A stretch of DNA of 64,000 nt from Bordetella parapertussis (GTDB lineage Bacteria; Pseudomonadota; Gammaproteobacteria; Burkholderiales; Burkholderiaceae_B): positions 62,001 through 126,000 of the forward strand of contig CAMDEF010000001.1 of the NCBI GenBank assembly GCA_945895265.1, in the 5' to 3' direction. A program made the position numbers and the translations under genes. The notes under the pieces are model-generated. The model did not search any database, had not been told where the DNA came from, and was given only the letters and a program-made list of their open reading frames with translations. Below are positions 26,987-35,028 of this stretch, piece after piece. Position 1 is the stretch's first letter. Every line of letters starts with the position of its first letter.

Positions 26987-27354
26987 AATGGCGTTTCTTC
27001 GTATGGCCAAAAGCGTGATGAATCCCCCGCTTGCACTCACCCATCCATATGTCAACAGCTGCTCTAGCACTTCGAGTCAACCGACAGCTCTTCCGTGCAA
27101 TCGGTGACAAGCCGCCCTCTATGACGCTCTAGTCTCAGAGAGAGTCTACAAAAAAAACTGGGCTCACCATGAGGCCGTTCAGTTCATCTTAGAGAAAAAA
27201 AGATACAGTTCGACCCACTCGTGGTCGACGCTTTTTTATGTGAAAGTGACACCTGCAATCAAATTGCGCAGACATTTAGAGATTGAAGTCTGCACGAAAA
27301 AAAACTGACCCAGAGGGCCAGTTTTTTTACAACTCAAATAAAACTAAACTGACT
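26987..27354. other. Gene-free convergent interval of 368 bp
   Basis: No credible frame is present. It holds an inverted repeat TCGACC/GGTCGA (27210-27228) followed shortly by a six-T run (27232-27237), an inverted repeat GCAGAC/GTCTGC near 27268-27292, and the bidirectional terminator at 27298-27328. The stacked hairpins make it a possible small-RNA locus, but no promoter was recognised. Confidence 0.45.
27298..27328. terminator. Bidirectional rho-independent terminator
   Basis: AAAACTGACC (27301-27310) pairs with GGCCAGTTTT (27316-27325) with one mismatch and a 5-nt loop. A-run and T-run flanks (A from 27297, T to 27328) let it act in both directions. It lies just after the stop of the minus-strand lipoprotein gene and forms the left boundary of the unusual 27-36 kb operon. 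Confidence 0.85.
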
Positions 27355-28617
27355 TTATTTGATTAGCACAGCGGGCGATAGAGGAATTGAACCTGGGACT
27401 TTTGTCAGGGTCAACATTTGCGACAGCATCGCCAACACTTGTTTGGTGTAAGTTTCATTTTTTTCGTCGCGCGGAACAGAGTATGAAGTACCTTGGTAGT
27501 TAACTGTCATCAAGGCGTCATTCACGATAGTGCCTCTCTTCACAATGAATAAAGCTTTCGACTTCGCATAGATTTCTTCGATGGTCGCGTTGGAACTGAC
27601 TAGCTCAGAGTCAACCACCTTGATCACACGCTGATCAGGAGCGTTTTGAATATTCACCAATGAGCCTAAGAACTCAAATACGTTACGCACAGAACGCAAC
27701 TTGATGATCAACGTCACTTCTGGCTTTGATTTGTCGATCGCCAGGTTACCAGACTTAGAACTCTTGCAATAGGCCGACTGAGCCACTCTGAACGACAACT
27801 GCTCATCGGCTGCTTGTTGTTGTAAGCAGATGCGGGCGTCTGGTGGCATCATTCTCATGACTTGAAAGCCATCGCGTCCGCCGGGTAATTTCACGGGCAC
27901 CAAGGCAGTCCCTGGAAGTGAAATCGCAGTCGCGATTCCCTGCAAGCTACGATTAACTGTCTCGCCGTCCATTGGCGCAGAAACAGGCATCATGCTTTGA
28001 GTTTGCTCGATGGTGATGCCTGCACGCACCAAGTTGTACAACATCCGTTGAAACTCAACAAATTTCGGTGAGTACGGATCGTTGAAATAATGAACCAGCG
28101 TCTTTCCTTGCAGATCGCGTCCCTCGATTGACTCGATGGCAAGCGAAAATAAAACGTCGCGCGTAGCGTTTTCAGAATTGCTTAAACTTGCAATCGCAGA
28201 AGGCTTCAAGTCAGACAGAAACGAAACCATAAAACTTGAATTGTCTAGCGATGACTGTGTGAAATTGAAACTGTTGTTCACACCTAGCGTTGCGCCTGCG
28301 CTGAAACCTGAACCACTGACCGGCGTAAAGAAACCCGCAAGAGACGACCCAGGCGCGACGCCTTGAATAGTGGGGCCGAACTGCAGCTGATTACTCACAC
28401 TACCAGAACCCGTGACAGAAGGCATGTCGAGAAAGCTGACAGGCATCGATTTTGAAGCGCGAACAATATTCAACAGCACATTGTCGTTTGAGTATTGCTC
28501 AAGTACCTCGCGGTATGCCGAAGACATTTCGCGGAAACTTGTGGAGTTTGTCAGCCCTGCACACCCCGACAAGACAGAGATCAATAAAAGCGGAACCAGC
28601 CGTAGCATCCTAGACAT
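27355..28617 (-). CDS. Outer-membrane-type lipoprotein of unknown function
   Basis: The 420-residue protein has a lipoprotein signal (MSRMLRLVPLLLISVLSGCA, lipobox LSGC with Cys19), AAGAGG upstream of the ATG, and Gly after the Cys, so outer-membrane sorting is expected. SNDNVLLNIVRASKSMPVSF near the N-terminus and a Ser/Gly-rich stretch (residues about 65-125) recall a widespread proteobacterial lipoprotein family with an LLNLVRxR motif, whose function is not known to me. The C-terminus TKQVLAMLSQMLTLTKVPGS also fits that family. It is the last gene of the six-gene parA operon, followed by a strong terminator, and may be the envelope end of an export assembly. Confidence 0.75.
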   Translation of the reverse strand: MSRMLRLVPLLLISVLSGCAGLTNSTSFREMSSAYREVLEQYSNDNVLLNIVRASKSMPVSFLDMPSVTGSGSVSNQLQFGPTIQGVAPGSSLAGFFTPVSGSGFSAGATLGVNNSFNFTQSSLDNSSFMVSFLSDLKPSAIASLSNSENATRDVLFSLAIESIEGRDLQGKTLVHYFNDPYSPKFVEFQRMLYNLVRAGITIEQTQSMMPVSAPMDGETVNRSLQGIATAISLPGTALVPVKLPGGRDGFQVMRMMPPDARICLQQQAADEQLSFRVAQSAYCKSSKSGNLAIDKSKPEVTLIIKLRSVRNVFEFLGSLVNIQNAPDQRVIKVVDSELVSSNATIEEIYAKSKALFIVKRGTIVNDALMTVNYQGTSYSVPRDEKNETYTKQVLAMLSQMLTLTKVPGSIPLSPAVLIK

Positions 28618-28657
28618 ATAAGCCTCTTAAAAAATTGATTATTTTTGTTTATTAAAG

Positions 28658-28685
28658 GTTAAACGTTAAAAGTTAAAAGTTAAAA
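28658..28685. repeat. Four tandem 7-bp repeats (GTTAAAA)
   Basis: GTTAAAC followed by three exact GTTAAAA units occupies 28658-28685 in an AT-rich 105-bp gap between the small membrane protein gene and the lipoprotein start. On the coding (minus) strand the region reads TTTTAAC repeats, 41 bp upstream of the lipoprotein ATG. A unit of 7 bp can change by slippage and might modulate expression. Confidence 0.7.
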
Positions 28686-28722
28686 AAGATAAAAGAACAG
28701 CCTACACAGAACAAAAACCTAA

Positions 28723-28941
28723 TCAGGAACCGACTTGCCTAAACTTCCACCAGCTACTAGTTTGGAGCTTTACGTTTTTAGGTTGACTCGCAGTTGGCTT
28801 CAAACTTAACAACAAATAAAACACTAAAGGAGGTGTCAAGAAGAACGAGGCCAGCAAAATACCCCAAAAGCCAATTCGACAGTTTCTTCCGAAGGTAGCC
28901 ACCAACACACACAAGGTGTAATAAGCGATCGTTAATTCCAT
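28723..28941 (-). CDS. Small two-helix membrane protein
   Basis: This 72-residue protein is predicted from sequence to have two membrane segments (residues about 3-16 and 23-47, with GFWGILLASFFLTPPLVFYL) joined by a short GRNCRIG turn, and a polar tail with QTSSWWKF. The ATG is preceded by AGGAGACC at ideal distance, supporting translation. Small proteins with the RG-GFWG-x-L-SxxxTP pattern are common in bacteria, but no function is known to me. It lies between the SPFH gene and the lipoprotein gene on the same strand and may be an accessory subunit of the putative membrane complex. Confidence 0.7.
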   Translation of the reverse strand: MELTIAYYTLCVLVATFGRNCRIGFWGILLASFFLTPPLVFYLLLSLKPTASQPKNVKLQTSSWWKFRQVGS

Positions 28942-28990
28942 GAAGGTCTCCTAAACACTAACTAGCTATTTATATAGGAACGTCGAGCTT

Positions 28991-30247
28991 CTATTTTGAG
29001 GCTGAATTTGGAGCGGCTGGTCCGGGAGGCTGTCCGCCGCGAGCAGGCTCAGTACCTGCCCCATTAGCGGCCGACCCACCACCAGATCCGCTAGTTACAG
29101 GTGCCGCAGCAGTTTTACCTCTAGCAGCGGTAGCTCCAGCAGTGGTACCTCCAGAAGCGGTAGCTCCAGCAGTGGTAGCTCCAGCAGTTTTACCTCCAGC
29201 AGTTGCGCCGCTACCAGCAGATCCACCAGCGGCAGGTGCGCTAGGTTTAGGTCCACCACCAGCCGCACCAGCACCAGTCGGTGCCACTGAAGGAGGCGCG
29301 GTTGGAGTGGTTGAATCTCCACCTAAAATTAGCGGCAATCCGTTTGGCGAAGATCCAAAAATGACGACTTTTGAGTTGTTAGACTCAGCCAATTTAAGTG
29401 TTGCTTCAATTCCGCGGATCTTCACATAATTATCCGTCAATCCCACGTTCACAATGTCTTGGTATTTCTTTATACCGCCCGCCTCAACTTCTTTACGCTC
29501 AGCCTCAAGACGCGCAGCTTGCACTTTGAACACGCCGGCTTCAGCGATCTGCGACTCTGCAATTTTATTACGAATAGCTGCCTGTATCTCTGTTGGAAAT
29601 TCCATCGATTCAAGCTGCACTGCTGTAATGCGCAACAACCTGACATAGTCAAGGCCGGGAGGACCGAGTTTTTCTAAGATTACTTGGTCAGACATAATCG
29701 CGATTTCATTCACAACATTGTCAAGCTGTTTTGTAAAAGCCTCTTGCGAAGTCAATTCGGCAAACATCACTCGAGTCTTACCAGTGACCTCAGGCAAAAT
29801 CAATTTCTCTATGTAATCAGGCCCAACAAATTTGTGCAACATCGGCAATCCGTACTTGTTCACCTGAAATTGAAAAGACACTTTTATATCTGACCTGAGT
29901 TGATCCTTGGTCAATACTTCCATTTCAATTTTCTTCAGCTGCATCCGAGCGTCATACTGAGTGACAGTATTCAAAGGGAAAACGATATTGACGCCCTCGT
30001 CCAAAATCTTGTCCATCGCGACACCGCCAAACAAGGGGCGATAAATCACACCAACAAAGCCAGCCGGAATGATGATCACGACTCGTTGCCACAGCACAAC
30101 CACAGAAATGGACAGCAGAATGACTGAAAAAGTCAATCCAATGTAATTACGGGCAACCCAATTGTGGATGATATTCACGAACCAAGTCAACGGATAGAAG
30201 ATAAAACCCACTATCCGCTTACATAGAGTTAGAAATCGACTGAGCAT
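28991..30247 (-). CDS. SPFH/band-7 domain membrane protein with repetitive Gly/Ala/Thr tail
   Basis: SPFH proteins (flotillin, prohibitin, HflK/C) oligomerise at membranes and organise microdomains. The 418-residue protein has one strong membrane segment (about 35-62, YIGLTFSVILLSISVVVLWQ) followed by an SPFH domain: IPAGFVGVIYRPLFGG, GVNIVFPLNTVTQYDAR, TKDQLRSDIKVSFQFQVNKY, then a helical EAxxA-type region (IRNKIAESQIAEAGVFKVQA). From about residue 315 the tail is low complexity and contains 15-bp-encoded TAGAT-like pentapeptides. It lies 3 bp downstream of the ABC exporter stop and upstream of the small membrane protein. I infer a scaffold for the exporter; a protease-linked role as in HflKC is the alternative. 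Confidence 0.85.
   Translation of the reverse strand: MLSRFLTLCKRIVGFIFYPLTWFVNIIHNWVARNYIGLTFSVILLSISVVVLWQRVVIIIPAGFVGVIYRPLFGGVAMDKILDEGVNIVFPLNTVTQYDARMQLKKIEMEVLTKDQLRSDIKVSFQFQVNKYGLPMLHKFVGPDYIEKLILPEVTGKTRVMFAELTSQEAFTKQLDNVVNEIAIMSDQVILEKLGPPGLDYVRLLRITAVQLESMEFPTEIQAAIRNKIAESQIAEAGVFKVQAARLEAERKEVEAGGIKKYQDIVNVGLTDNYVKIRGIEATLKLAESNNSKVVIFGSSPNGLPLILGGDSTTPTAPPSVAPTGAGAAGGGPKPSAPAAGGSAGSGATAGGKTAGATTAGATASGGTTAGATAARGKTAAAPVTSGSGGGSAANGAGTEPARGGQPPGPAAPNSASK
29108..29212. repeat. 15-bp tandem repeats inside the SPFH gene
   Basis: Seven units of 15 bp (for example AGCAGTGGTAGCTCC on the plus strand) run from 29108 to 29212, encoding pentapeptides such as TAGAT and TASGG on the minus strand. 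A 15-bp period preserves frame, so copy-number change would only alter tail length. Confidence 0.8.
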
Positions 30248-30250
30248 AAT

Positions 30251-31894
30251 TTAATCTTGATGTTTCGCGTGAAGAGACCGACCGTTTTCCATGTAAATGA
30301 CATGATCTGCTAACTCGTAGTACTGGTCATCGTGTGTAATCGCAATCACTGTCTTACCTAGCTCTCGCAACTTTGGAATAATTCGCTCATAAAACTCTTG
30401 TCTAAATTCTGGATCCTGATCTGCAGCCCATTCATCCAAAACAATAATTTGCTTCTTTTCAAGCAACGCAACCAACAAAGCCAGGCGCTTTCTCTGACCC
30501 GTTGAAAAATTGAGATCAGAGAAAATGCCCTCATCAATGGCAACCTTGTTTTCCATTTGAAATAGGGTCAGCAACTCGTTGAGTTCAGCCTCATCAGTGG
30601 TCGGTATGCCATACAATTTCTTAAACAAATAAAAGTCGCTAAATACAACAGCGAACAGATCGCGATACGCCGCATTGCTCGGCTCAGCAATAGGTTGTCC
30701 ATTCACGAGCAATCTGCCAGACTGAGATTGATACAACCCTAGCAACACACGCATCAAGGTGGTTTTACCAGAACCGTTATTACCCCGAATAAAATACACT
30801 TTGCCGATCTGAAACTCGTAACTAATTGGGCCAAGCGCAAAGGGTCGCGCGACCCCTTCCCCGCTGTGCAGATAGGTAACTTCTTCAAGCGCCAGCGTCT
30901 TAATCTCTGAAAACTCAGTCAGCCCAGGGGTGGTTCGCTCGGTATGTTCATACGAAAGTCTTTCGCTAAGTTCGCGTAAATTACGAGCCGCCGAGTTTGC
31001 CATAGTCATATTAGGCACCACAACAATTGCAGCAGACACTGAGCTTGCTAAAAACAAAGCGGTCGTCGTAACCGTCAGCACATCCGACGAAAATCCAGGT
31101 GTGAAAATCGGCACGACAAAAATGATCAAACCAACCACAAGATACATTAGCATCTGTAAATATGTGAAAAACTGCACAACGTCTTGAACCAGTTTTGTTT
31201 TTTCAGTTTTGACCACTCTCGCTTCAGCAATGAGATCGCGAGTCAACCCCAATGCTCGCTGCGAATTCATTTTCACTTCTTTATAACCGCTTAAAAAGGC
31301 CGCATACATCCCATTGACTTGCGCCTCTTTTACCGACAACACTCGCACTCCACCAACCAACTTATTGAGTTCGATGACCCCGACAAAAGACACCACGGCG
31401 ATTGCAACTGAAAGGATTAAACAGGCCGTCAGCGATATTGTGGCCATGTAAAGCATCAGAAAGCACACGGTTAGCAAAGATTGAAACAAAGACAGCACTG
31501 AATTGACTTGTTGCGATACCATCTCGGTGTCTCTGTTCAAGACTTCGAGGATGTAATCGCGACCCAATTTATCCACCTTGAGCAAATTAGAGCGAAACAC
31601 ATCATGCATGATGCGAATTTTGAAGCGATAGATAAACTGTTGAGCCTTTGCAACGTTCTCTCTGTTTGCACGCTGGGCGGCAACCAAAAACACCACAAAT
31701 ATGACGGCATACGCAACAAACATAAGCGTCACACTTTCATTTTTTGAAACGCTTGCTGCCGCCTTGTTAATCACGGCGATCAATAAAGTGTTAAGGGTGC
31801 CCACCAAAGCCGCCAACAGACACAATTGCCTCAAGTGTTGAGGATTTGAGTCTGTTAAGAAGTTAATAAGCTCAGATTTAACTGGATTCAGCAT
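30251..31894 (-). CDS. Cyclic-peptide-export-type ABC transporter (SyrD/PvdE family)
   Basis: A half-transporter of 547 aa with six predicted membrane segments in the first 320 residues and an ATPase domain: Walker A GNNGSGKTT (371-379), signature FSTGQRKRLAL (from 463) and Walker B IIVLDEWAADQDPEFR (from 483), then H-loop ITHDDQYYELADH. The DEWAADQDP-x-FR and STGQRKRL sequences are hallmarks of the SyrD/PvdE group, which moves non-ribosomal peptides such as syringomycin and pyoverdine precursors across the inner membrane. It is flanked by the KVA-repeat DUF697 gene (50 bp upstream) and the SPFH gene (3 bp downstream). No NRPS is in the window, so the nearby PKS product is the obvious candidate cargo; that is inference. 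Confidence 0.93.
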   Translation of the reverse strand: MLNPVKSELINFLTDSNPQHLRQLCLLAALVGTLNTLLIAVINKAAASVSKNESVTLMFVAYAVIFVVFLVAAQRANRENVAKAQQFIYRFKIRIMHDVFRSNLLKVDKLGRDYILEVLNRDTEMVSQQVNSVLSLFQSLLTVCFLMLYMATISLTACLILSVAIAVVSFVGVIELNKLVGGVRVLSVKEAQVNGMYAAFLSGYKEVKMNSQRALGLTRDLIAEARVVKTEKTKLVQDVVQFFTYLQMLMYLVVGLIIFVVPIFTPGFSSDVLTVTTTALFLASSVSAAIVVVPNMTMANSAARNLRELSERLSYEHTERTTPGLTEFSEIKTLALEEVTYLHSGEGVARPFALGPISYEFQIGKVYFIRGNNGSGKTTLMRVLLGLYQSQSGRLLVNGQPIAEPSNAAYRDLFAVVFSDFYLFKKLYGIPTTDEAELNELLTLFQMENKVAIDEGIFSDLNFSTGQRKRLALLVALLEKKQIIVLDEWAADQDPEFRQEFYERIIPKLRELGKTVIAITHDDQYYELADHVIYMENGRSLHAKHQD

Positions 31895-31944
31895 CGGGAT
31901 ACTTGTTCATTTAAAAAAATAGGGGTCACTCGCGGTACGTGACC

Positions 31945-33195
31945 TCAAGCCTGTGCCTGCACGGTTTTATCTTTAAATCTTGCTTTACGTTTTTCAATTT
32001 GTGCAGCGATGTATTGCCTGATTTTTTCTGGCTGAAAATCGTGCATTCGTCCATCGGCCTCAAAGTGGCTGATGAAGGCGGCACCAATCGCCTTACTCGT
32101 CACATATGAGATTGAGGGCTCTACCGCAAACATAACAATCGGACCAATCCCGGGCGCAAAGCGCGCCATTTGCTTGGCCAGCACACCTGCTAGCGTTTGC
32201 GTGGCTGCGCCACCCGCAACACCTGACGCAATCGCTACTGCAGCTGTGCGCTCGAAGTCGACCTTATACAGCTTACATAAGTCATAAATCATCTTGACCT
32301 GTACGCCAGAGATTGCCGCCATATCCACAAAAGGAGTCGGTATAAAACTGACAGCGACTGACCACCGCGACCAACGCGCAACAATCTTTTGGGCCGCTAA
32401 TTTGGTTTGACTGGCCTCTGCCTTCAAAGACACGCGCGCTCGACTCAATTCGTTTTGAAAAATATCTTCAGCAGTCAAATACGAACCAGGCAACCCAACC
32501 CCAACTGTCGGCGAGCTCAGCGCCCCTGGTTGCTCAAGCACCTTGATCGGGGTACAGGGATGACTAACAATTTCTTCTTCACGATTCGAAGTCGGCAGGG
32601 CTGAGCGAGCGATCTCTGCTGCCATCAATTGTTCTGCAGTCTGCGCGCTCGCAACCTTCACGCCCTGCGGGGGTTGTGCCGTTACCGTAGCGTTCACGAC
32701 CGTTGGCTTGGCAGGTGTCGCTTTCGTAGGGCTAGATTGAGGTTGATTCGCTTGGATCGACTCACTGGCAGTCATCGTTTTTTTAGCGACCGAAACTGAC
32801 TGACTCGCCTCGGTAGCAAGCATTTCGTTTGAAGGAACAACATTTTTTTTGCGTGAGCGCGCAACCTTTGCAACCTCTGCAACCTTCGCAACCTTTGCAA
32901 CCTTGGCACCCTTGGCAACCTCTGCAACCTGTGCAACCTTGGCCACCTTTGCAACCTTGGCAACCTTGGCAACCTTTGCAACCTTGGCAACCTTGGCAAC
33001 CTTGGCAACCTCTGCAACCTTGGCAACCTTGGCAACCTTGGCAACTTTGGCAACTTTGGCAACCTTGGCAACCTCTGAAGTGTCAGCAGCATTCGGGCTC
33101 TTCGCAGACTTTTTCGCCGTATCAGCCGGTTGGGCGCGAGTCGAGATTTCGTCTAACGGATTCTTCAGGATTGTTTTGCGTGATTGCGTGGCCAT
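31945..33195 (-). CDS. DUF697-like membrane protein with about 24 tandem Lys-Val-Ala repeats
   Basis: The 416-residue protein has three parts. Residues 1-40 are basic and Ser-rich. Residues 41-113 are an almost pure array of (K/E/Q)VA triplets encoded by 9-bp repeats, followed by a basic patch VARSRKKN. After a Pro/Thr/Ala linker, residues about 250-400 form a helical domain resembling DUF697/YcjF: WSVAVSFIPTPFVDMAAISG, VQVKMIYDLCKLYKVDFERT and AVAIASGVAGGAATQTLAGV, with weakly hydrophobic helices likely to touch the membrane. It starts 3 bp after the parA stop. The Lys-rich repeats resemble nucleic-acid- or granule-binding tails of histone-like and phasin proteins, so it may link ParA or DNA to the membrane. 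Function is inferred. Confidence 0.8.
   Translation of the reverse strand: MATQSRKTILKNPLDEISTRAQPADTAKKSAKSPNAADTSEVAKVAKVAKVAKVAKVAKVAEVAKVAKVAKVAKVAKVAKVAKVAKVAQVAEVAKGAKVAKVAKVAEVAKVARSRKKNVVPSNEMLATEASQSVSVAKKTMTASESIQANQPQSSPTKATPAKPTVVNATVTAQPPQGVKVASAQTAEQLMAAEIARSALPTSNREEEIVSHPCTPIKVLEQPGALSSPTVGVGLPGSYLTAEDIFQNELSRARVSLKAEASQTKLAAQKIVARWSRWSVAVSFIPTPFVDMAAISGVQVKMIYDLCKLYKVDFERTAAVAIASGVAGGAATQTLAGVLAKQMARFAPGIGPIVMFAVEPSISYVTSKAIGAAFISHFEADGRMHDFQPEKIRQYIAAQIEKRKARFKDKTVQAQA
32857..33075. repeat. 9-bp tandem repeat array encoding Lys-Val-Ala
   Basis: About 24 copies of a 9-bp unit (plus strand AACCTTGGC and variants with TTTGC or TCTGC) fill 219 bp. All units keep the reading frame, and substitutions mostly change Lys to Glu or Gln or are silent. 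Near-identity of many neighbouring units points to recent expansion by slippage or recombination. Confidence 0.93.
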
Positions 33196-33198
33196 GAT

Positions 33199-33963
33199 TT
33201 ACCTTAACTGATGCGCGATCACTTCATGCGCGAGCGCACGAAAATCATCTGCGACACTTGAGCTTGGTTGATACTGCAATATGCTTTTCCTAAAGGATGG
33301 CGCCTCTGCCAAGCGAATATTTTCTCGAATGCGCGCAACTAATACCTGCTCACCAAATCTTTCTATTAACGCCTCGATAATATCTTTCGAATGACGAGTG
33401 CGCTGATCAACCCGACACGGCAGCAATCCTAGTAACGACAACTGAGGGTTCAGTACGTCTTTCACGTCATCAAACGTCTGCATCAACTGCGCAACACCCG
33501 ATAGCGTCATCACATGCGTCGTCACAGGAATTAACACTTGCTGTGCCGCACACAATGCATTCAAGGTCATCAGACCAAGCGTGGGCGGCGTATCAATCAA
33601 CACATAGTCAAATGCCAAATTCTCAAGTGAGGCCAACCGTCTTTTTAACCGCGTCTCAACGGCCAGTTCGCCTGCTAAAGACTTTTCGATACTGGCCAAA
33701 CTTCGGCTACCGGCCAATAAGCTCAGCCCCTCTGTATTTGAGTCGACTAACAGGCTATTTGCCGCAACCTTAGTGGTGAATAGTTCAAAGACTCCACGCG
33801 CATCGTTGTCTGCCCCGAGCCACTGACTAGCATTTGCCTGAGGATCAAGATCAATCAGAAGAACCTTTTGTTTAAGTTCTGCCAGCGCGGCCGCCAGATT
33901 AACGGCCGTCGTTGTCTTAGCACAGCCTCCCTTTTGATTTGCAACCGCGATTGTGATGGTCAT
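33199..33963 (-). CDS. ParA/Soj-family ATPase
   Basis: ParA-type ATPases position plasmids, chromosomes, carboxysomes, chemoreceptors or other cargo by ATP-dependent nucleoid binding. The 254-residue protein starts MTITIAVANQKGGCAKTTTA, a deviant Walker A with both the signature and the catalytic Lys but Ala in place of the second Gly; LLIDLDPQANASQWLG (Walker A') and DYVLIDTPPTLGLMTLNAL (Walker B) follow. The C-terminal part includes LGLLPCRVDQRTRHSKDIIE. No parB or parS is seen; instead it precedes the repeat-rich DUF697 gene by 3 bp and is first in a six-gene operon with an exporter. This suggests orphan-ParA cargo positioning, not plasmid partition. No clear Shine-Dalgarno is visible. Confidence 0.92.
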   Translation of the reverse strand: MTITIAVANQKGGCAKTTTAVNLAAALAELKQKVLLIDLDPQANASQWLGADNDARGVFELFTTKVAANSLLVDSNTEGLSLLAGSRSLASIEKSLAGELAVETRLKRRLASLENLAFDYVLIDTPPTLGLMTLNALCAAQQVLIPVTTHVMTLSGVAQLMQTFDDVKDVLNPQLSLLGLLPCRVDQRTRHSKDIIEALIERFGEQVLVARIRENIRLAEAPSFRKSILQYQPSSSVADDFRALAHEVIAHQLR

Positions 33964-34070
33964 GGCTGAAACAACGCTTGACTAGTTTTCATGACAATGC
34001 GGCCTAAGCCGCAACAGGTCAGGCCACACAACCTACAATCACCCACTACCAACTCAGCCTCAGTCCACAT

Positions 34071-34862
34071 TTATTTCGGCCTCGTCAAGCTCTCATTAAA
34101 TACCTCGCGGTACTTACTCAGCAAGGTAGGATAGCGGCGCTTCGTTTGAGCCAACGCCACTAGCTCTGCAAATTTTTGTCGCAGCTCTGCACTGCATTTT
34201 GATCGTTTAGAGAACGCAAGGAACCCTTCAGAGCGGGTCGGGTAGGTATTCAAGACTTGTATCGTTGTGCCAAGATTTCTAGTCATCATCTGTTCGTAGA
34301 TAGAATTTTCATAACCAAAAACGTAATCCACCTTTTTGTCGATTAACAGATCAATGACTTTGTCGATGCCCGCTTCTTTGGTCAGATTTAAATTGTTCTT
34401 CACAAACTGTCCAAAAAAACCATCGCCAAACGTCTCGCCAGCTGCCGTCGCCCCGGCGAGGGGCTTGAGGTTTTCTAAAATGCTTAGATTAAATGCTTCG
34501 CCTCGCCGAACGACCACGTAGAGAAATTGACTAGACATGGCCGGGCGCACAAAGTCAAGATATCTCTCGCGCTCTTCAGACCAATTGGCCGAAATTACCA
34601 CATCAACCTCACCGCGATACGTCGCAGCCAGAGCCTCGCGCCAGGTCGGATACGGCTGCATCACAACATTGTTAATACCCGCTGAGCGAGCGATACCTTC
34701 AGCAAATTCAACAGCGGCTCCAATCAGCTTGCCATCACTTAGCCAAGAAGAGGGTGCGGCTGTCGGTGGCCCAGTCACCGTGAGAGTTGAGCAAACTTGC
34801 GCCACGCCCGAACCACTCGCCAGACACAGCACCACTGCTAAAAAGAACCACAATTTTTTCAT
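34071..34862 (-). CDS. Periplasmic substrate-binding protein, amino-acid type (SBP_bac_3-like)
   Basis: A secreted binding protein of about 263 aa with signal peptide MKKLWFFLAVVLCLASGSGV and mature start near AQVCS. Motifs of family 3 solute-binding proteins: GAAVEFAEGIARSAGINNVV, PTWREALAATYRGEVDVVIS, NWSEERERYLDFVRPAMSSQ and a later DYVFGYENSIYEQM. I choose ATG 34862; GTG 34886, eight codons earlier, is possible because AAGG precedes it very closely. No permease or ATPase of a polar amino acid transporter is near, so it may serve as a sensor or an accessory of the adjacent locus. A 107-bp gap with a TGCGGC-CTAA-GCCGCA hairpin (33998-34013) separates it from parA. Confidence 0.82.
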   Translation of the reverse strand: MKKLWFFLAVVLCLASGSGVAQVCSTLTVTGPPTAAPSSWLSDGKLIGAAVEFAEGIARSAGINNVVMQPYPTWREALAATYRGEVDVVISANWSEERERYLDFVRPAMSSQFLYVVVRRGEAFNLSILENLKPLAGATAAGETFGDGFFGQFVKNNLNLTKEAGIDKVIDLLIDKKVDYVFGYENSIYEQMMTRNLGTTIQVLNTYPTRSEGFLAFSKRSKCSAELRQKFAELVALAQTKRRYPTLLSKYREVFNESLTRPK

Positions 34863-35028
34863 TTTTTTCACAAATGGGGTGCTCACCTTCAGGCCACCTG
34901 ATTACGCGCCCTGACTTCACGACAAAAGTATAGGTTTAAAGCGACAAAAACCCTTGCAAAAAACTGACCCAACACTGTCAAATGCTCTCATTTGACGAGC
35001 CTTAGACGATATGCATGGTGGTAGATCG

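Noticed and set aside
32857..33075. Repeat array considered as CRISPR
   Set aside because: Units are 9 bp with no spacers and lie inside a coding frame; no cas genes are present.
32829..33211. Plus-strand frames rich in Gln-Pro and Ala-Thr over the repeat array
   Set aside because: They are reverse-frame readings of the 9-bp repeat within the DUF697-like gene; the minus strand has the domain similarity and operon spacing.
33199..33963. ParA taken as evidence for an integrated plasmid
   Set aside because: No parB, replication initiator, integrase, conjugation gene or IS element was seen in the region.
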